In this document: positions 1-6,864 of the stretch, piece by piece
Layout of the letters: every line of letters starts with the position of its first letter
Position numbering within the stretch: the stretch's first letter is position 1
Assembly (NCBI GenBank): GCA_964550985.1
Contig: CAZKBM010000021.1
Coordinates: forward strand, 1-39,132
Origin: JAAYCI01 sp964550985
GTDB taxonomy: Bacteria; Bacillota; Clostridia; Oscillospirales; Ruminococcaceae
Length of the DNA stretch: 39,132 nucleotides
Reading direction: 5' to 3'
Program-made: the position numbers and the translations under genes
Notes under the pieces: model-generated
The model's database searches: none
What the model was told of the DNA's origin: nothing
The model's input: the letters and a program-made list of their open reading frames with translations, nothing else

Positions 1-4
1 ACAC

Positions 5-95
5 GGAGAAGTACTCAAGAGGTCGAAGAGGCGCCCCTGCTAAGGGTGTAGGGCGTGAAAGCGTCGCGAGGGTTCAAATCCCTCCTTCTCCGCCA
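5..95 (+). tRNA. tRNA-Ser (anticodon GCT)
   Basis: The acceptor stem GGAGAAG (5-11) pairs with CTTCTCC (85-91), followed by discriminator G and an encoded CCA at 93-95. The anticodon loop CTGCTAA (37-43) carries GCT at 39-41, which reads AGC/AGU serine codons. A long variable arm (about 47-67) and a T-loop GTTCAAATC confirm the class II serine type. The gene is complete at the left edge of the window. Confidence 0.97.
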
Positions 96-100
96 GAAAG

Positions 101-146
101 AAAACCCGCTGATTGACTGCAAACGCAGTTGTTTAGCGGGTTTTCT
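101..146 (+). terminator. Rho-independent terminator of tRNA-Ser
   Basis: AAAACCCGCT (101-110) pairs with AGCGGGTTTT (135-144), with a smaller inner hairpin ACTGC/GCAGT. A T-rich tail follows. It lies immediately after the tRNA. Confidence 0.85.
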
Positions 147-230
147 CTATCTCACCCACTGGTGAACAATGGGGCCACTGTGTAGAAATGGGGGTATAAA
201 ATGCACAGTAAAGATGATGTTTACTTCAAT

Positions 231-261
231 CAAAAAGAGCCCCAAGGCTATTGCCCTGGGG
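231..261 (-). terminator. Terminator of the decayed 248-478 gene
   Basis: On the minus strand a stem CCCCAGGGC/GCCTTGGGG (one mismatch) is followed by CTCTTTTTG. It overlaps the stop codon of the small reading frame at 248-250. A proper terminator here supports that frame having once been a gene. Confidence 0.7.
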
Positions 262-478
262 TCTCGTCGTTTTCGCTCTTATCGCCCGCCGCCTTGTTGC
301 CCAGCTTTAACACATGGGCTTTTAGCGCGCCAATCAGTTTCTTCATAAAAGGGGGCCAGGCAGCCTCCAGCTTCTCTGCATTTTCAAACAGACTGCCCAC
401 CTCTTTTGAACCTTAGAACCATTACTGCGGTCAACCAAAACCATTCCTTAAAATTTCAGCCAAAATATAGATAGTCAT
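248..478 (-). pseudogene. Decayed small gene of about 77 codons
   Basis: An ATG at 478 with a GGAGG-type site 11 bases upstream opens MTIYILAEILRNGFG and then meets TGA, TAA and TAA within eight codons. The same frame continues uninterrupted as GSKEVGSLFENAEKLEAAWP and ends at a TAG inside a good terminator. The second part reads like a real helical, charged protein end, so I read this as one gene broken by stops, or a 15-residue peptide gene followed by a relic. The promoter at 518-553 is intact and matches that of the neighbouring PepSY gene. The family is not recognised. Confidence 0.45.
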
Positions 479-517
479 TGCTCTCGTCTCCCTCCTATGT
501 GTTTTTGTTCTGTCTGT

Positions 518-553
518 ATTGTATCATTCGCGCTGTAACCAAAGCGTAACCGG
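518..553 (-). promoter_or_regulatory. Promoter with direct-repeat operator, copy 1
   Basis: On the minus strand two GGTTAC boxes are separated by GCTTT (11-bp period). The second box is followed after 11 bases by a -10 element TACAAT (518-523). The expected -35 position falls on the box region instead of a consensus hexamer. The 22-bp operator recurs exactly at 1402-1423 with the same distance to a -10. The geometry resembles OmpR/PhoB-type activator sites (inference). Confidence 0.6.
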
Positions 554-566
554 GCTTTTCTCTTCG

Positions 567-1262
567 CTAGCGCATTTCTGTTTCGGCGCTCAGAATGGTG
601 CCGGTGGTGGCATCAATGGTGTATTCATACTTCACGCCGTTTGCCACGAAATCCACATCATATTCTGCACGCCCATCATCGTATTCCAAATTCAGCTTGG
701 TGATGGTGACCTGTGCTTCGGTAAGCCCTGCCTGTGCAAGGGCAGCAGCTTTGGCAGCTTCGGCGGTAATTTGGCCATTTGTCGGCGCCAAGCCCTGCGC
801 CACTGCCTCTTTGGAGGCCTCTCGAATGCTGCCATCGGCCGCACCAATCTCATATTGATATTTTACGCCTGCGGCTACAAATTCAATGTCGTACACATAG
901 ATGCCGTCTTCATAATCTGGTTTTTGTTTTGTGATGGTAGCCTGTGTGAGGTCTACTCCGGCATTTTGCTGTGCAATCTCGCAGGCCTTGGCTATGCCGA
1001 TATCTCCGGCAGCGGGGGCCGGGGTGGGTGTGGGGGCCACAGCGCCAGATGCCGCCGGGACGGGGGCCGAAGTTTGGGTTGGCGTAGGAGCAGGGGCTGG
1101 GGTAGGTGCAGGGGCGCCCAGGGTGGTTGTGGAGATGGGAGATGGCGCGGCAGCGGGCAAATTGGTGGGTTGGGGCCTTGCTGTGCAGGCGGCCAAGAGG
1201 CTGCATGTTACCAAACCAGCGGCTGCCAGGGCAATGATTTTTCTGTTGCTTGTGTTTTTCAT
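567..1262 (-). CDS. Lipoprotein with two PepSY domains
   Basis: The protein has 231 residues. A signal peptide ends in the lipobox LAAC (Cys26), followed by a Pro/Thr/Ala-rich spacer (about residues 27-90) and two homologous PepSY-type domains (about 90-160 and 165-231), each with a YxxG-type strand pair ending in GVKYxYxI. PepSY domains are usually inhibitory or regulatory modules of secreted or membrane proteins. It should sit on the outer face of the membrane. I chose the ATG at 1262 because AAGGAG precedes it and it starts a clean signal peptide. An in-frame ATG at 1331 also has a good AAAGGAG site and would add 23 residues before the signal. The promoter at 1388-1423 carries a paired GGTTAC operator, suggesting two-component control. 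Confidence 0.85.
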   Translation of the reverse strand: MKNTSNRKIIALAAAGLVTCSLLAACTARPQPTNLPAAAPSPISTTTLGAPAPTPAPAPTPTQTSAPVPAASGAVAPTPTPAPAAGDIGIAKACEIAQQNAGVDLTQATITKQKPDYEDGIYVYDIEFVAAGVKYQYEIGAADGSIREASKEAVAQGLAPTNGQITAEAAKAAALAQAGLTEAQVTITKLNLEYDDGRAEYDVDFVANGVKYEYTIDATTGTILSAETEMR

Positions 1263-1387
1263 GATATTCACTCCTTTGTTTTGGGGGTTCTGGGCGGTGA
1301 TGTTTTGGGGTGTGCTGTGTTTGCTATTCATGGTAATTCTCCTTTTATTTGTAAGCGTTGCTTGCGGTGTTTTGTTCCCATGGCCAT

Positions 1388-1423
1388 AGTATAGGCCAGC
1401 TGCTGTAACCAAAGCGTAACCGG
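1388..1423 (-). promoter_or_regulatory. Promoter with direct-repeat operator, copy 2 (PepSY gene)
   Basis: This is the same GGTTAC-GCTTT-GGTTAC operator as at 532-553, followed after 11 bases by a -10 TATACT (1388-1393, minus strand). It lies upstream of the PepSY lipoprotein. Sequence between operator and -10 differs from copy 1, so operator sequence and spacing are conserved while the rest is not. Confidence 0.65.
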
Positions 1424-1443
1424 CAAAACAGAAAGAAAAGAGT

Positions 1444-1474
1444 ACCCCCGTAGGTAAGTGAACCTACAGGGGTA
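1444..1474. terminator. Hairpin, probable terminator
   Basis: TACCCCCGTAGGT and ACCTACAGGGGTA form a nearly perfect stem around AAGTGA. On the minus strand it is followed by a T-rich run (CTCTTTTCTTTCTG). It may insulate the PepSY gene from upstream transcription. No gene reading into it is visible in 1475-1608, which otherwise holds only a 7-bp inverted repeat (CACCATG/CATGGTG at 1541-1566). Confidence 0.5.
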
Positions 1475-1608
1475 TGGTAAGATTTAAAAACATGATATTA
1501 TAGGCTTTTCATAGGTAGAGTCAAATGTATCAAGGGCCTCCACCATGGCTTAGTTTAGTCATGGTGAACCACTAGTCATACAAGTTCTGCCCCTTTCCAT
1601 CTACTTAC

Positions 1609-1638
1609 TTGTTCGGCATTCTCGTTATATGCTATAAT
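1609..1638 (+). promoter_or_regulatory. Sigma-A-type promoter upstream of the 1654 relic
   Basis: TTGTTC (1609-1614) and TATAAT (1633-1638) are separated by 18 bases, with a TG dinucleotide one base before the -10 (extended -10). The decayed reading frame starts 16 bases downstream. Confidence 0.5.
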
Positions 1639-1653
1639 ACTCGGCAAGTGGTG

Positions 1654-2010
1654 ATGAAATTAATGAGCTTTATTACATTGAACTGGCGGATTCACAATCG
1701 CTCTTTGACCAATATCCGATGTGTTGCCTGTGCAGATAAGTTGGAAGCACCAGTTTTTAGCACAACGGTACTGGACGATCCTGATGTTATAAAATGGATA
1801 AAGCCGGATGAATCTGGCCACAGCGGTCATTTGTCAGGTGTGGGCGGGTATCTCTAGATGCCATGATAAAATTGAGACAGTGCAAACCGCCTTTAGCGAT
1901 GGTGTAAGTAGTATTCGAATGGGCTGCAGGTTAAGAATACCTGGGCGCATTTTTTTGTACAACCGCCTTGAGGCGGAAAACATGGTACTGGCAGGTGGCC
2001 ATAAGTGAGG
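1654..2010 (+). pseudogene. Relic resembling a PucR-type regulator N-terminus
   Basis: From ATG 1654 a frame of 67 codons runs to 1857 and includes LEAPVFSTTVLDDPDVIKW followed by IKPDE. This resembles the start of PucR/CdaR-like regulators, where a GLDRPV...v.DaPDi..Wl..gELLLTTG block is typical. The similarity stops at the GE(L)LLTTG position, and the neighbouring frame carries on without a recognisable domain to about 2010. A promoter is still present upstream. I read it as a truncated and frameshifted remnant. The family assignment rests on motif recall only. Confidence 0.35.
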
Positions 2011-2018
2011 ATAATAGT

Positions 2019-3365
2019 TTGGAACACAACTTGACAACGGGAAGGGTGGGCCGGTCGCTGGTTCTTTTCAGCCTACCCATGATTTTGGGAAACCTGCTGC
2101 AGCAATTGTATAATGTGGCGGATACGCTGATTGTGGGAAAAACCATTGGTGCGGCGGCGCTTGCGGCAGTTGGTTCCTCCTATGCGCTTATGGTTTTGCT
2201 AACATCTATTGTACTGGGGCTTTGCATGGGAAGCGGGGTGGTGTTTGCGCAGCTTTTTGGGGCAAACCGTACAGAAGATATGAAAATTAGTATTTGGAAT
2301 GCATTCGTTTTTGTCTTGCTGCTCTCCTTTGTGATTAACACCACGGCCTATTTGCTGCTTAATCAATTTATCCTATGGTTAAAAATACCTGCGCAGTCAG
2401 TGGAAGACACCCGCGCTTATTTAAAAATTATATTTGCAGGCATGAGCTTTGTTACCATTTACAACTTTTTTGCCTCTGTTTTGCGAAGTGTTGGCAATAC
2501 GGTTGTGCCCCTTGTTTTTTTGGCTGTTGCGGCGGTAACCAATATCATCTTAGACCTTGTTTTTATTTTGCAATTCGGTTTGGGTGTGGCGGGGGCCGCC
2601 ATGGCCACCATTATTGCACAGGCCCTTTCTGCCATTGGGGTCTTGCTCTATTTCTTCCAAAAGGCGAAGCAGTTCAGCCCCCGCAGGCGGCATATGCATT
2701 TGAATAAAAAGCTGCTAAAGCTGGTTGTCAGCAACTCGGTTTTAACCTCTGTACAACAGTCCATCATGAATTTTGGGATATTGATGGTGCAGGGCCTGGT
2801 AAATAGCTTTGGGTTTGCCGCCAGCGCGGCCTTTGCCGCCGTTGTTAAAATTGATGCCTTTGCCTATATGCCCGCGCAGGATTTTGGAAATGCTTTTGCA
2901 ACTTTTATTGCCCAGAACCACGGGGCAAACAAAACAAACCGCCTGCGCCAGGGGGTGTTTTTTGCCATGAAGCTCTCCAGCGCTTTTTGCTTAGTGGCCT
3001 CTATTTGTGTTTGGGTTTTTGCAAAACCGCTTATGTTATTGTTTGTCAGCGCTGCTGAGACAGAAATCATTCGCATTGGTATGCAGTACCTGCGAACCGA
3101 GGGCCTGTTTTATGTGGGTATCGGCATTCTATTTCTGCTGTACGGCCTATTCCGCGGCCTTGGCAATTCTTCGGTCTCCATTATTCTAACCGTTATTTCA
3201 CTGGGCAGCCGGGTTGTGTTGGCCTACACGCTTTCGGCAATTCCCGCCATAGGTATGAGCGGCATTTGGTGGTCAATCCCCATCGGGTGGGCTTTGGCGG
3301 ATATAGTTGGCATTTGGCTGTATGCAAGGGCCCAAAAGCGGATGACCCAAACCGCCACGCGCTAA
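2019..3365 (+). CDS. MATE family multidrug efflux transporter
   Basis: The protein has 448 residues and is a complete member of the MATE (multi antimicrobial extrusion) family, which exports drugs or metabolites in exchange for Na+ or H+. The N-terminus LEHNLTTGRVGRSLVLFSLP and the following LLQQLYNVADTLIVG are characteristic of the family. About 12 hydrophobic segments in two similar halves follow. The TTG at 2019 is preferred because GAGG lies 8 bases upstream and the product then begins exactly where family members do. The 17 upstream in-frame codons have no family resemblance. It stands alone, with a relic upstream and a strong hairpin downstream (3421-3449). Substrate cannot be told from the sequence. 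Confidence 0.93.
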   Translation: MEHNLTTGRVGRSLVLFSLPMILGNLLQQLYNVADTLIVGKTIGAAALAAVGSSYALMVLLTSIVLGLCMGSGVVFAQLFGANRTEDMKISIWNAFVFVLLLSFVINTTAYLLLNQFILWLKIPAQSVEDTRAYLKIIFAGMSFVTIYNFFASVLRSVGNTVVPLVFLAVAAVTNIILDLVFILQFGLGVAGAAMATIIAQALSAIGVLLYFFQKAKQFSPRRRHMHLNKKLLKLVVSNSVLTSVQQSIMNFGILMVQGLVNSFGFAASAAFAAVVKIDAFAYMPAQDFGNAFATFIAQNHGANKTNRLRQGVFFAMKLSSAFCLVASICVWVFAKPLMLLFVSAAETEIIRIGMQYLRTEGLFYVGIGILFLLYGLFRGLGNSSVSIILTVISLGSRVVLAYTLSAIPAIGMSGIWWSIPIGWALADIVGIWLYARAQKRMTQTATR

Positions 3366-3414
3366 GGCAGTTTCTGGAATGCTTAGCACGCCCGTTAGGG
3401 GCGCTTGTCCCCTA

Positions 3415-3449
3415 AAAAAGGGCCCCCAGTTCCTTGTGAACTGGGGGCC
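3415..3449. terminator. Bidirectional terminator between convergent genes
   Basis: A perfect 12-bp stem, GGCCCCCAGTTC and GAACTGGGGGCC, surrounds CTTGT (3421-3449). On the minus strand it is followed by CCTTTTTTAGG, a clear U-tract. It ends the MATE gene on the plus strand and the kinase/lipoprotein operon on the minus strand. Confidence 0.8.
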
Positions 3450-3472
3450 TTGGCTATTGATTCACCTCTTTT

Positions 3473-3619
3473 TTGTCAGTTCTTCCCACCAAAAAGTCCA
3501 GCGAATACTCCTTCAAAGCGCAAAAACTGTGCGAGGAGAGCCACCACCTTCTACAAGAGGTACAGGCCGAAATAGCAGACCTGTATGAGGCTTTGGGTGA
3601 TTTAATAGTGGTGAGATAG
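3473..3619 (+). CDS. Possible small ORF or gene fragment (48 aa)
   Basis: A TTG-initiated frame gives a charged helical product including AQKLCEESHHLLQEVQAEI and then ADLYEALGDL before TAG. The amino-acid pattern is protein-like (heptad hydrophobics), but there is no good ribosome site and no recognised family. It could be the surviving C-terminus of a lost gene inserted between the terminator and the convergent lipoprotein. Confidence 0.22.
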   Translation: MSVLPTKKSSEYSFKAQKLCEESHHLLQEVQAEIADLYEALGDLIVVR

Positions 3620-3633
3620 AATGACCCAAAGGC

Positions 3634-4263
3634 CTAAGGCGAATTGACATAGTCATAGTCGAAATCCAGGGGACCGCTCATCTGCTCGTTGCCGTTCGTT
3701 TTGCTGGAAATAAGGGTAAAACGGTTGTCTCCGGCCTCACCAAGGTCAATGGTCATACTGTCTTGCACGGTTTGAGAGGCCGTGTTCATGCCGTTATCGC
3801 CAAACTCAAACTTGTTGTATTGGTCAAAATACAGCGTATACACCGTGTCGCTTTGTTTTTCAGCCCCCAGCACCCGGTATTCGCCAATATACTCGCTGTA
3901 GGCAAAACCCAGCCCCACCCAGTAGTATCCTTCGTAGTTTGCAAAGTTTAGCACCGTCTCTTTGTTGGCGTCCATCCACTGGCCTTCCAGGCTCTCGTAC
4001 AAAGCGGGCAGTTCCTCGGTGCCAATGGCCGGGGGCACCTCCTCCGCTGCGCTTTGGGGTGCGCTGGAAGCCGGAGGGCTGGGCTTTGGCATGGGGGCAG
4101 GGGACACTGCAGGTGATGACGTCACCACAGAACTGCTTTCCTCCTCCTCGGGGCCCAGCAACAAATCTCGAAACGGGGGCGGAATATACCGTGCAAGGCA
4201 GCCCGTTAGCAAACCCAGGCAGAGGCACGACGCACCCGCCAGCAATAATAGCTTCTTTTTCAT
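3634..4263 (-). CDS. Lipoprotein of unknown function in kinase operon
   Basis: The protein has 209 residues. A signal peptide begins MKKKLLLLAG and ends at the lipobox LTGC (Cys22). A Ser/Pro-rich linker (about 40-75) leads to a C-terminal domain (about 85-209) with many aromatic and acidic residues (for example ANYEGYYWVGLGFAYSEYIG). This is consistent with a small beta-rich binding domain exposed outside the membrane. The ATG at 4263 follows AGGAGA by 6 bases. It is the last gene of a minus-strand run with the two Ser/Thr kinases, 57 bases after the PASTA-like kinase, so it may be a partner or ligand-presenting protein of those kinases (inference). The family is not recognised. Confidence 0.8.
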   Translation of the reverse strand: MKKKLLLLAGASCLCLGLLTGCLARYIPPPFRDLLLGPEEEESSSVVTSSPAVSPAPMPKPSPPASSAPQSAAEEVPPAIGTEELPALYESLEGQWMDANKETVLNFANYEGYYWVGLGFAYSEYIGEYRVLGAEKQSDTVYTLYFDQYNKFEFGDNGMNTASQTVQDSMTIDLGEAGDNRFTLISSKTNGNEQMSGPLDFDYDYVNSP

Positions 4264-4320
4264 GCTTTCTCCTCTCGCTTTTGCGCTGACAATAGTTGCC
4301 AATATTTGTGCTTTACGGTT

Positions 4321-6852
4321 TTAGGGGGCAGGGGAAGATACGGACGGCGCAGGTACGGCCTCGGACACGGGTTCTGGCTCCGGCTGCGGCAGGGAAAGCT
4401 GGGGTAGCCCTGCGGGGCTGCCAAACTGTATCTGCAGGCCGCCGTTTTCGTTTAGCTCCATCTCGCGGCTCATCAGGTACAGTGTTACCTCCCCGTTTGC
4501 AAATCTCTCACGTTCTGTTTCTCCAAGGCTGAATATACAAAACAGCTCCCCCTCACGAGGTACAATGCACTCTCCAAGTTTGGTGGGGTTTGGGCCGTTT
4601 TCATCGTTTTTCACACTGACCAAATCATACCGGGTGGTAGGCAGGTAGTTGCCGGTGCAATACAGTGTTACCCTTCCCTCGCGCCCAAAATCATTATCAA
4701 GCCAGCCCATGTCCCAGTCCGGCCAGGCCCGGCTCTCCTCGGCCAGCAGGGCCTCCAGCTGCGCAGGGTTCAGCAGTTCGGCGGTATCCGCCGCCGGGGT
4801 TTCCCCCTCTACCGTAAACCGGAAGGGGGCCGCTGTCTCAATAGAGGCGCGGGCCGCGCCGCTGGCCTCGGTTTGCCGCACACGGCAGTGTAAGTTTTTA
4901 CCGGCAAGCTCCGGGTACAAAAAAGGGAGTCTTTGCGCAAACTGCCACTGGGTCAGGTAGGCGTAGTCCATATAATGGCCGGTTTCGCCGCGGGTAGAGG
5001 TGGCGCAGTTCTTTGCCGGGGCAATAAGCAGAGGCTCACCGCCATCCTCCCACAACTCCACCTCGCTTACATAATTGTCTTGTAAATAATCAGAGACATA
5101 GCCATCAGCGGGATTCAGTGCGCTTTCGTTTGAGCGGCCTGCGGCGTAAACCAGCTGCAAGTTGCCGCCGGGTAACACTTGCAGCAGCCTTGGGGTATCC
5201 GTACCCTTTTCTTCGGGGTTTTCCGGCAAAACCATGTACATGGCTGTAGAGGGGGTTTGGCTGGATGTAAACCCATAGCAGCCGCCCATCGGCACCTCAG
5301 AGCGGAAAGTGCTTGATTGAACGTAGGATATGTCGGCCTCATAGTTGCCAAAGGTGGGGTTTTGCGCAAGCCACAGGCTGCCGTCCAGATAACTCCATTC
5401 GCCCCAGGGAAGCACAATGCCCTGACGCCCTGCATTTACAGAGGCATCCCAGGGTTCAACAAAGCCTTGCCGGAAGGCCTCGAAAAATTTGCCCACATGT
5501 TCTACCACATATACGGTAGACCCCGGCGCAACCATGCTGCCCACCGGCTTATCCTGGCTGGAAACCAGCGGCTCGGTAAGGGGCTCCTCGCCGTATCGGT
5601 ATCCCATTACCTCGTAATGGAGCTGCGCCTGCTCCAAAAGTTCTTTGGCTTGCGGGGTGGCAAGGCCCTCGATGTTGGGCACGGCAACAAGGCCGGTGTC
5701 GGCGCTGGAAGGGGCGGCGTAAGTGTCCTGCAGCGGTGTGCCCTCCACCACCACCTCTTCGGGCTTAAAGCCACCGCTGGCGGCAAAAAGCCCTAGGCCC
5801 AAAAGGGCAATCACCCCTGCGCCAAGCGCCAGCTTTACCCAAAGGGATGAATGCCCCGCCGGTTTTTCGGGCGGTTTTTCCTTCACCCGCTGCACCCCGC
5901 CGCTCAAAAGCGTCTCTTTAAAAGCGGCCACGGTTTTTGTGCGCTGCCCCTGCCGCACACACAGGGCATTCAGCAGTGCGTTTTCCGCGCTCTCTGGGAT
6001 ATCGGCCCCCAGCTTGGAAGGGGCAACCAGTTCGTCTTTTACCGCCCGCTCCATGCTATCGGGCGGGGTTTTGCCGCAAAGCAACTTATAAAAGGTGGCC
6101 GCAAGGGCATATACATCCGTCCAGGGCCCCTGTTCGCCACGGCTGCGGTACTGTTCCTCGGGGGCGTAACCGCTTTTTAATATCACCGAAAGGCTTTTGG
6201 AATTCAGTGCGCTCTCGTAGCGGGCGGCGCCAAAATCCAGCAGCTTAATTTCTCCATCGGTGGTTATAAAGATATTGTCGGGGGAGATATCCCGGTGGAT
6301 GATACCTTTTTGATGCACAGGGGTAAGGGTATCACATACGCTTAGTATGATATCCAGTGCCTGCTCGTAGGGCAGGGGCCCTTTGTCCTGCAAAAGGGTT
6401 TTTACGTCCTGGCCCTGCAAGTACTGCATTACAATGTAGGCCGTGTTGTTGCCGCCAAAGCTATCGTAGATATCCACAATACCAGGGGAGCCGTTAAACT
6501 GGGCCAGTGTTTTGGCCTCGTCCATAAACCGGGTAAGCCCGGCGCTGAACTGCTGGGTGGATTCCCCCTCGTACACGCTAACCAGGGTACTGCCCGGCAG
6601 GCGGGTGGCAAAGGTGGAGGGCAAAAATTCCTTTATGGCCACCTTGCGCTGCAGCATGGCGTCGTAGCCGATATAGGTTACGCCAAAACCGCCAAAGCCA
6701 AGGGCCCGGCCCACAATATACCGTCCTTGCAGCACCGTGCCGGGGCAAAGCTGAAACAGTTCCTTTGCAGGGCTGCTTTGCCGGTAGCCACAATGGGGGC
6801 AAATATCGGTGCCTTCTGCATAATACTCCATACAGCCCAAACACTGATGCAT
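4321..6852 (-). CDS. Zinc-ribbon Ser/Thr kinase with PASTA-like sensor
   Basis: The protein has 843 residues. A short zinc ribbon (Cys4, Cys7, Cys18, Cys21) precedes a complete protein kinase domain (about 44-315): glycine loop LGFGGFGVTY, ATP lysine in VAIKEF (Lys74), catalytic HRDISPDN (186-193), DFG (206-208) and a GYAPEEQY activation segment. One membrane span lies at about 339-358. Outside is a PASTA-like domain (about 389-452, VPNIEGLATPQAKELLEQA), then a large unassigned domain (about 460-825) and a Pro/Glu tail. All catalytic residues are present. PASTA kinases usually respond to cell-wall fragments. ATG 6852 follows AGGAGG. It sits 12 bases after the kinase/solute-binding-protein fusion and is likely cotranscribed. 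A single PASTA-like unit is fewer than in PrkC/StkP. Confidence 0.92.
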   Translation of the reverse strand: MHQCLGCMEYYAEGTDICPHCGYRQSSPAKELFQLCPGTVLQGRYIVGRALGFGGFGVTYIGYDAMLQRKVAIKEFLPSTFATRLPGSTLVSVYEGESTQQFSAGLTRFMDEAKTLAQFNGSPGIVDIYDSFGGNNTAYIVMQYLQGQDVKTLLQDKGPLPYEQALDIILSVCDTLTPVHQKGIIHRDISPDNIFITTDGEIKLLDFGAARYESALNSKSLSVILKSGYAPEEQYRSRGEQGPWTDVYALAATFYKLLCGKTPPDSMERAVKDELVAPSKLGADIPESAENALLNALCVRQGQRTKTVAAFKETLLSGGVQRVKEKPPEKPAGHSSLWVKLALGAGVIALLGLGLFAASGGFKPEEVVVEGTPLQDTYAAPSSADTGLVAVPNIEGLATPQAKELLEQAQLHYEVMGYRYGEEPLTEPLVSSQDKPVGSMVAPGSTVYVVEHVGKFFEAFRQGFVEPWDASVNAGRQGIVLPWGEWSYLDGSLWLAQNPTFGNYEADISYVQSSTFRSEVPMGGCYGFTSSQTPSTAMYMVLPENPEEKGTDTPRLLQVLPGGNLQLVYAAGRSNESALNPADGYVSDYLQDNYVSEVELWEDGGEPLLIAPAKNCATSTRGETGHYMDYAYLTQWQFAQRLPFLYPELAGKNLHCRVRQTEASGAARASIETAAPFRFTVEGETPAADTAELLNPAQLEALLAEESRAWPDWDMGWLDNDFGREGRVTLYCTGNYLPTTRYDLVSVKNDENGPNPTKLGECIVPREGELFCIFSLGETERERFANGEVTLYLMSREMELNENGGLQIQFGSPAGLPQLSLPQPEPEPVSEAVPAPSVSSPAP

Positions 6853-6864
6853 CTGCTTTTCCTC

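Noticed and set aside
5..95. tRNA-Ser as an integration site for a genomic island
   Set aside because: I found no duplicate of the tRNA 3' end and no integrase gene in the window.
248..478. Selenocysteine reading of the TGA
   Set aside because: Two TAA stops follow within seven codons, so reading the TGA would not restore the gene, and no SECIS-like element was apparent.
519..1394. 291-codon open frame on the plus strand
   Set aside because: It is the antisense shadow of the PepSY lipoprotein, whose repeat and Pro-rich codons keep the other frames open. No family match or ribosome site.
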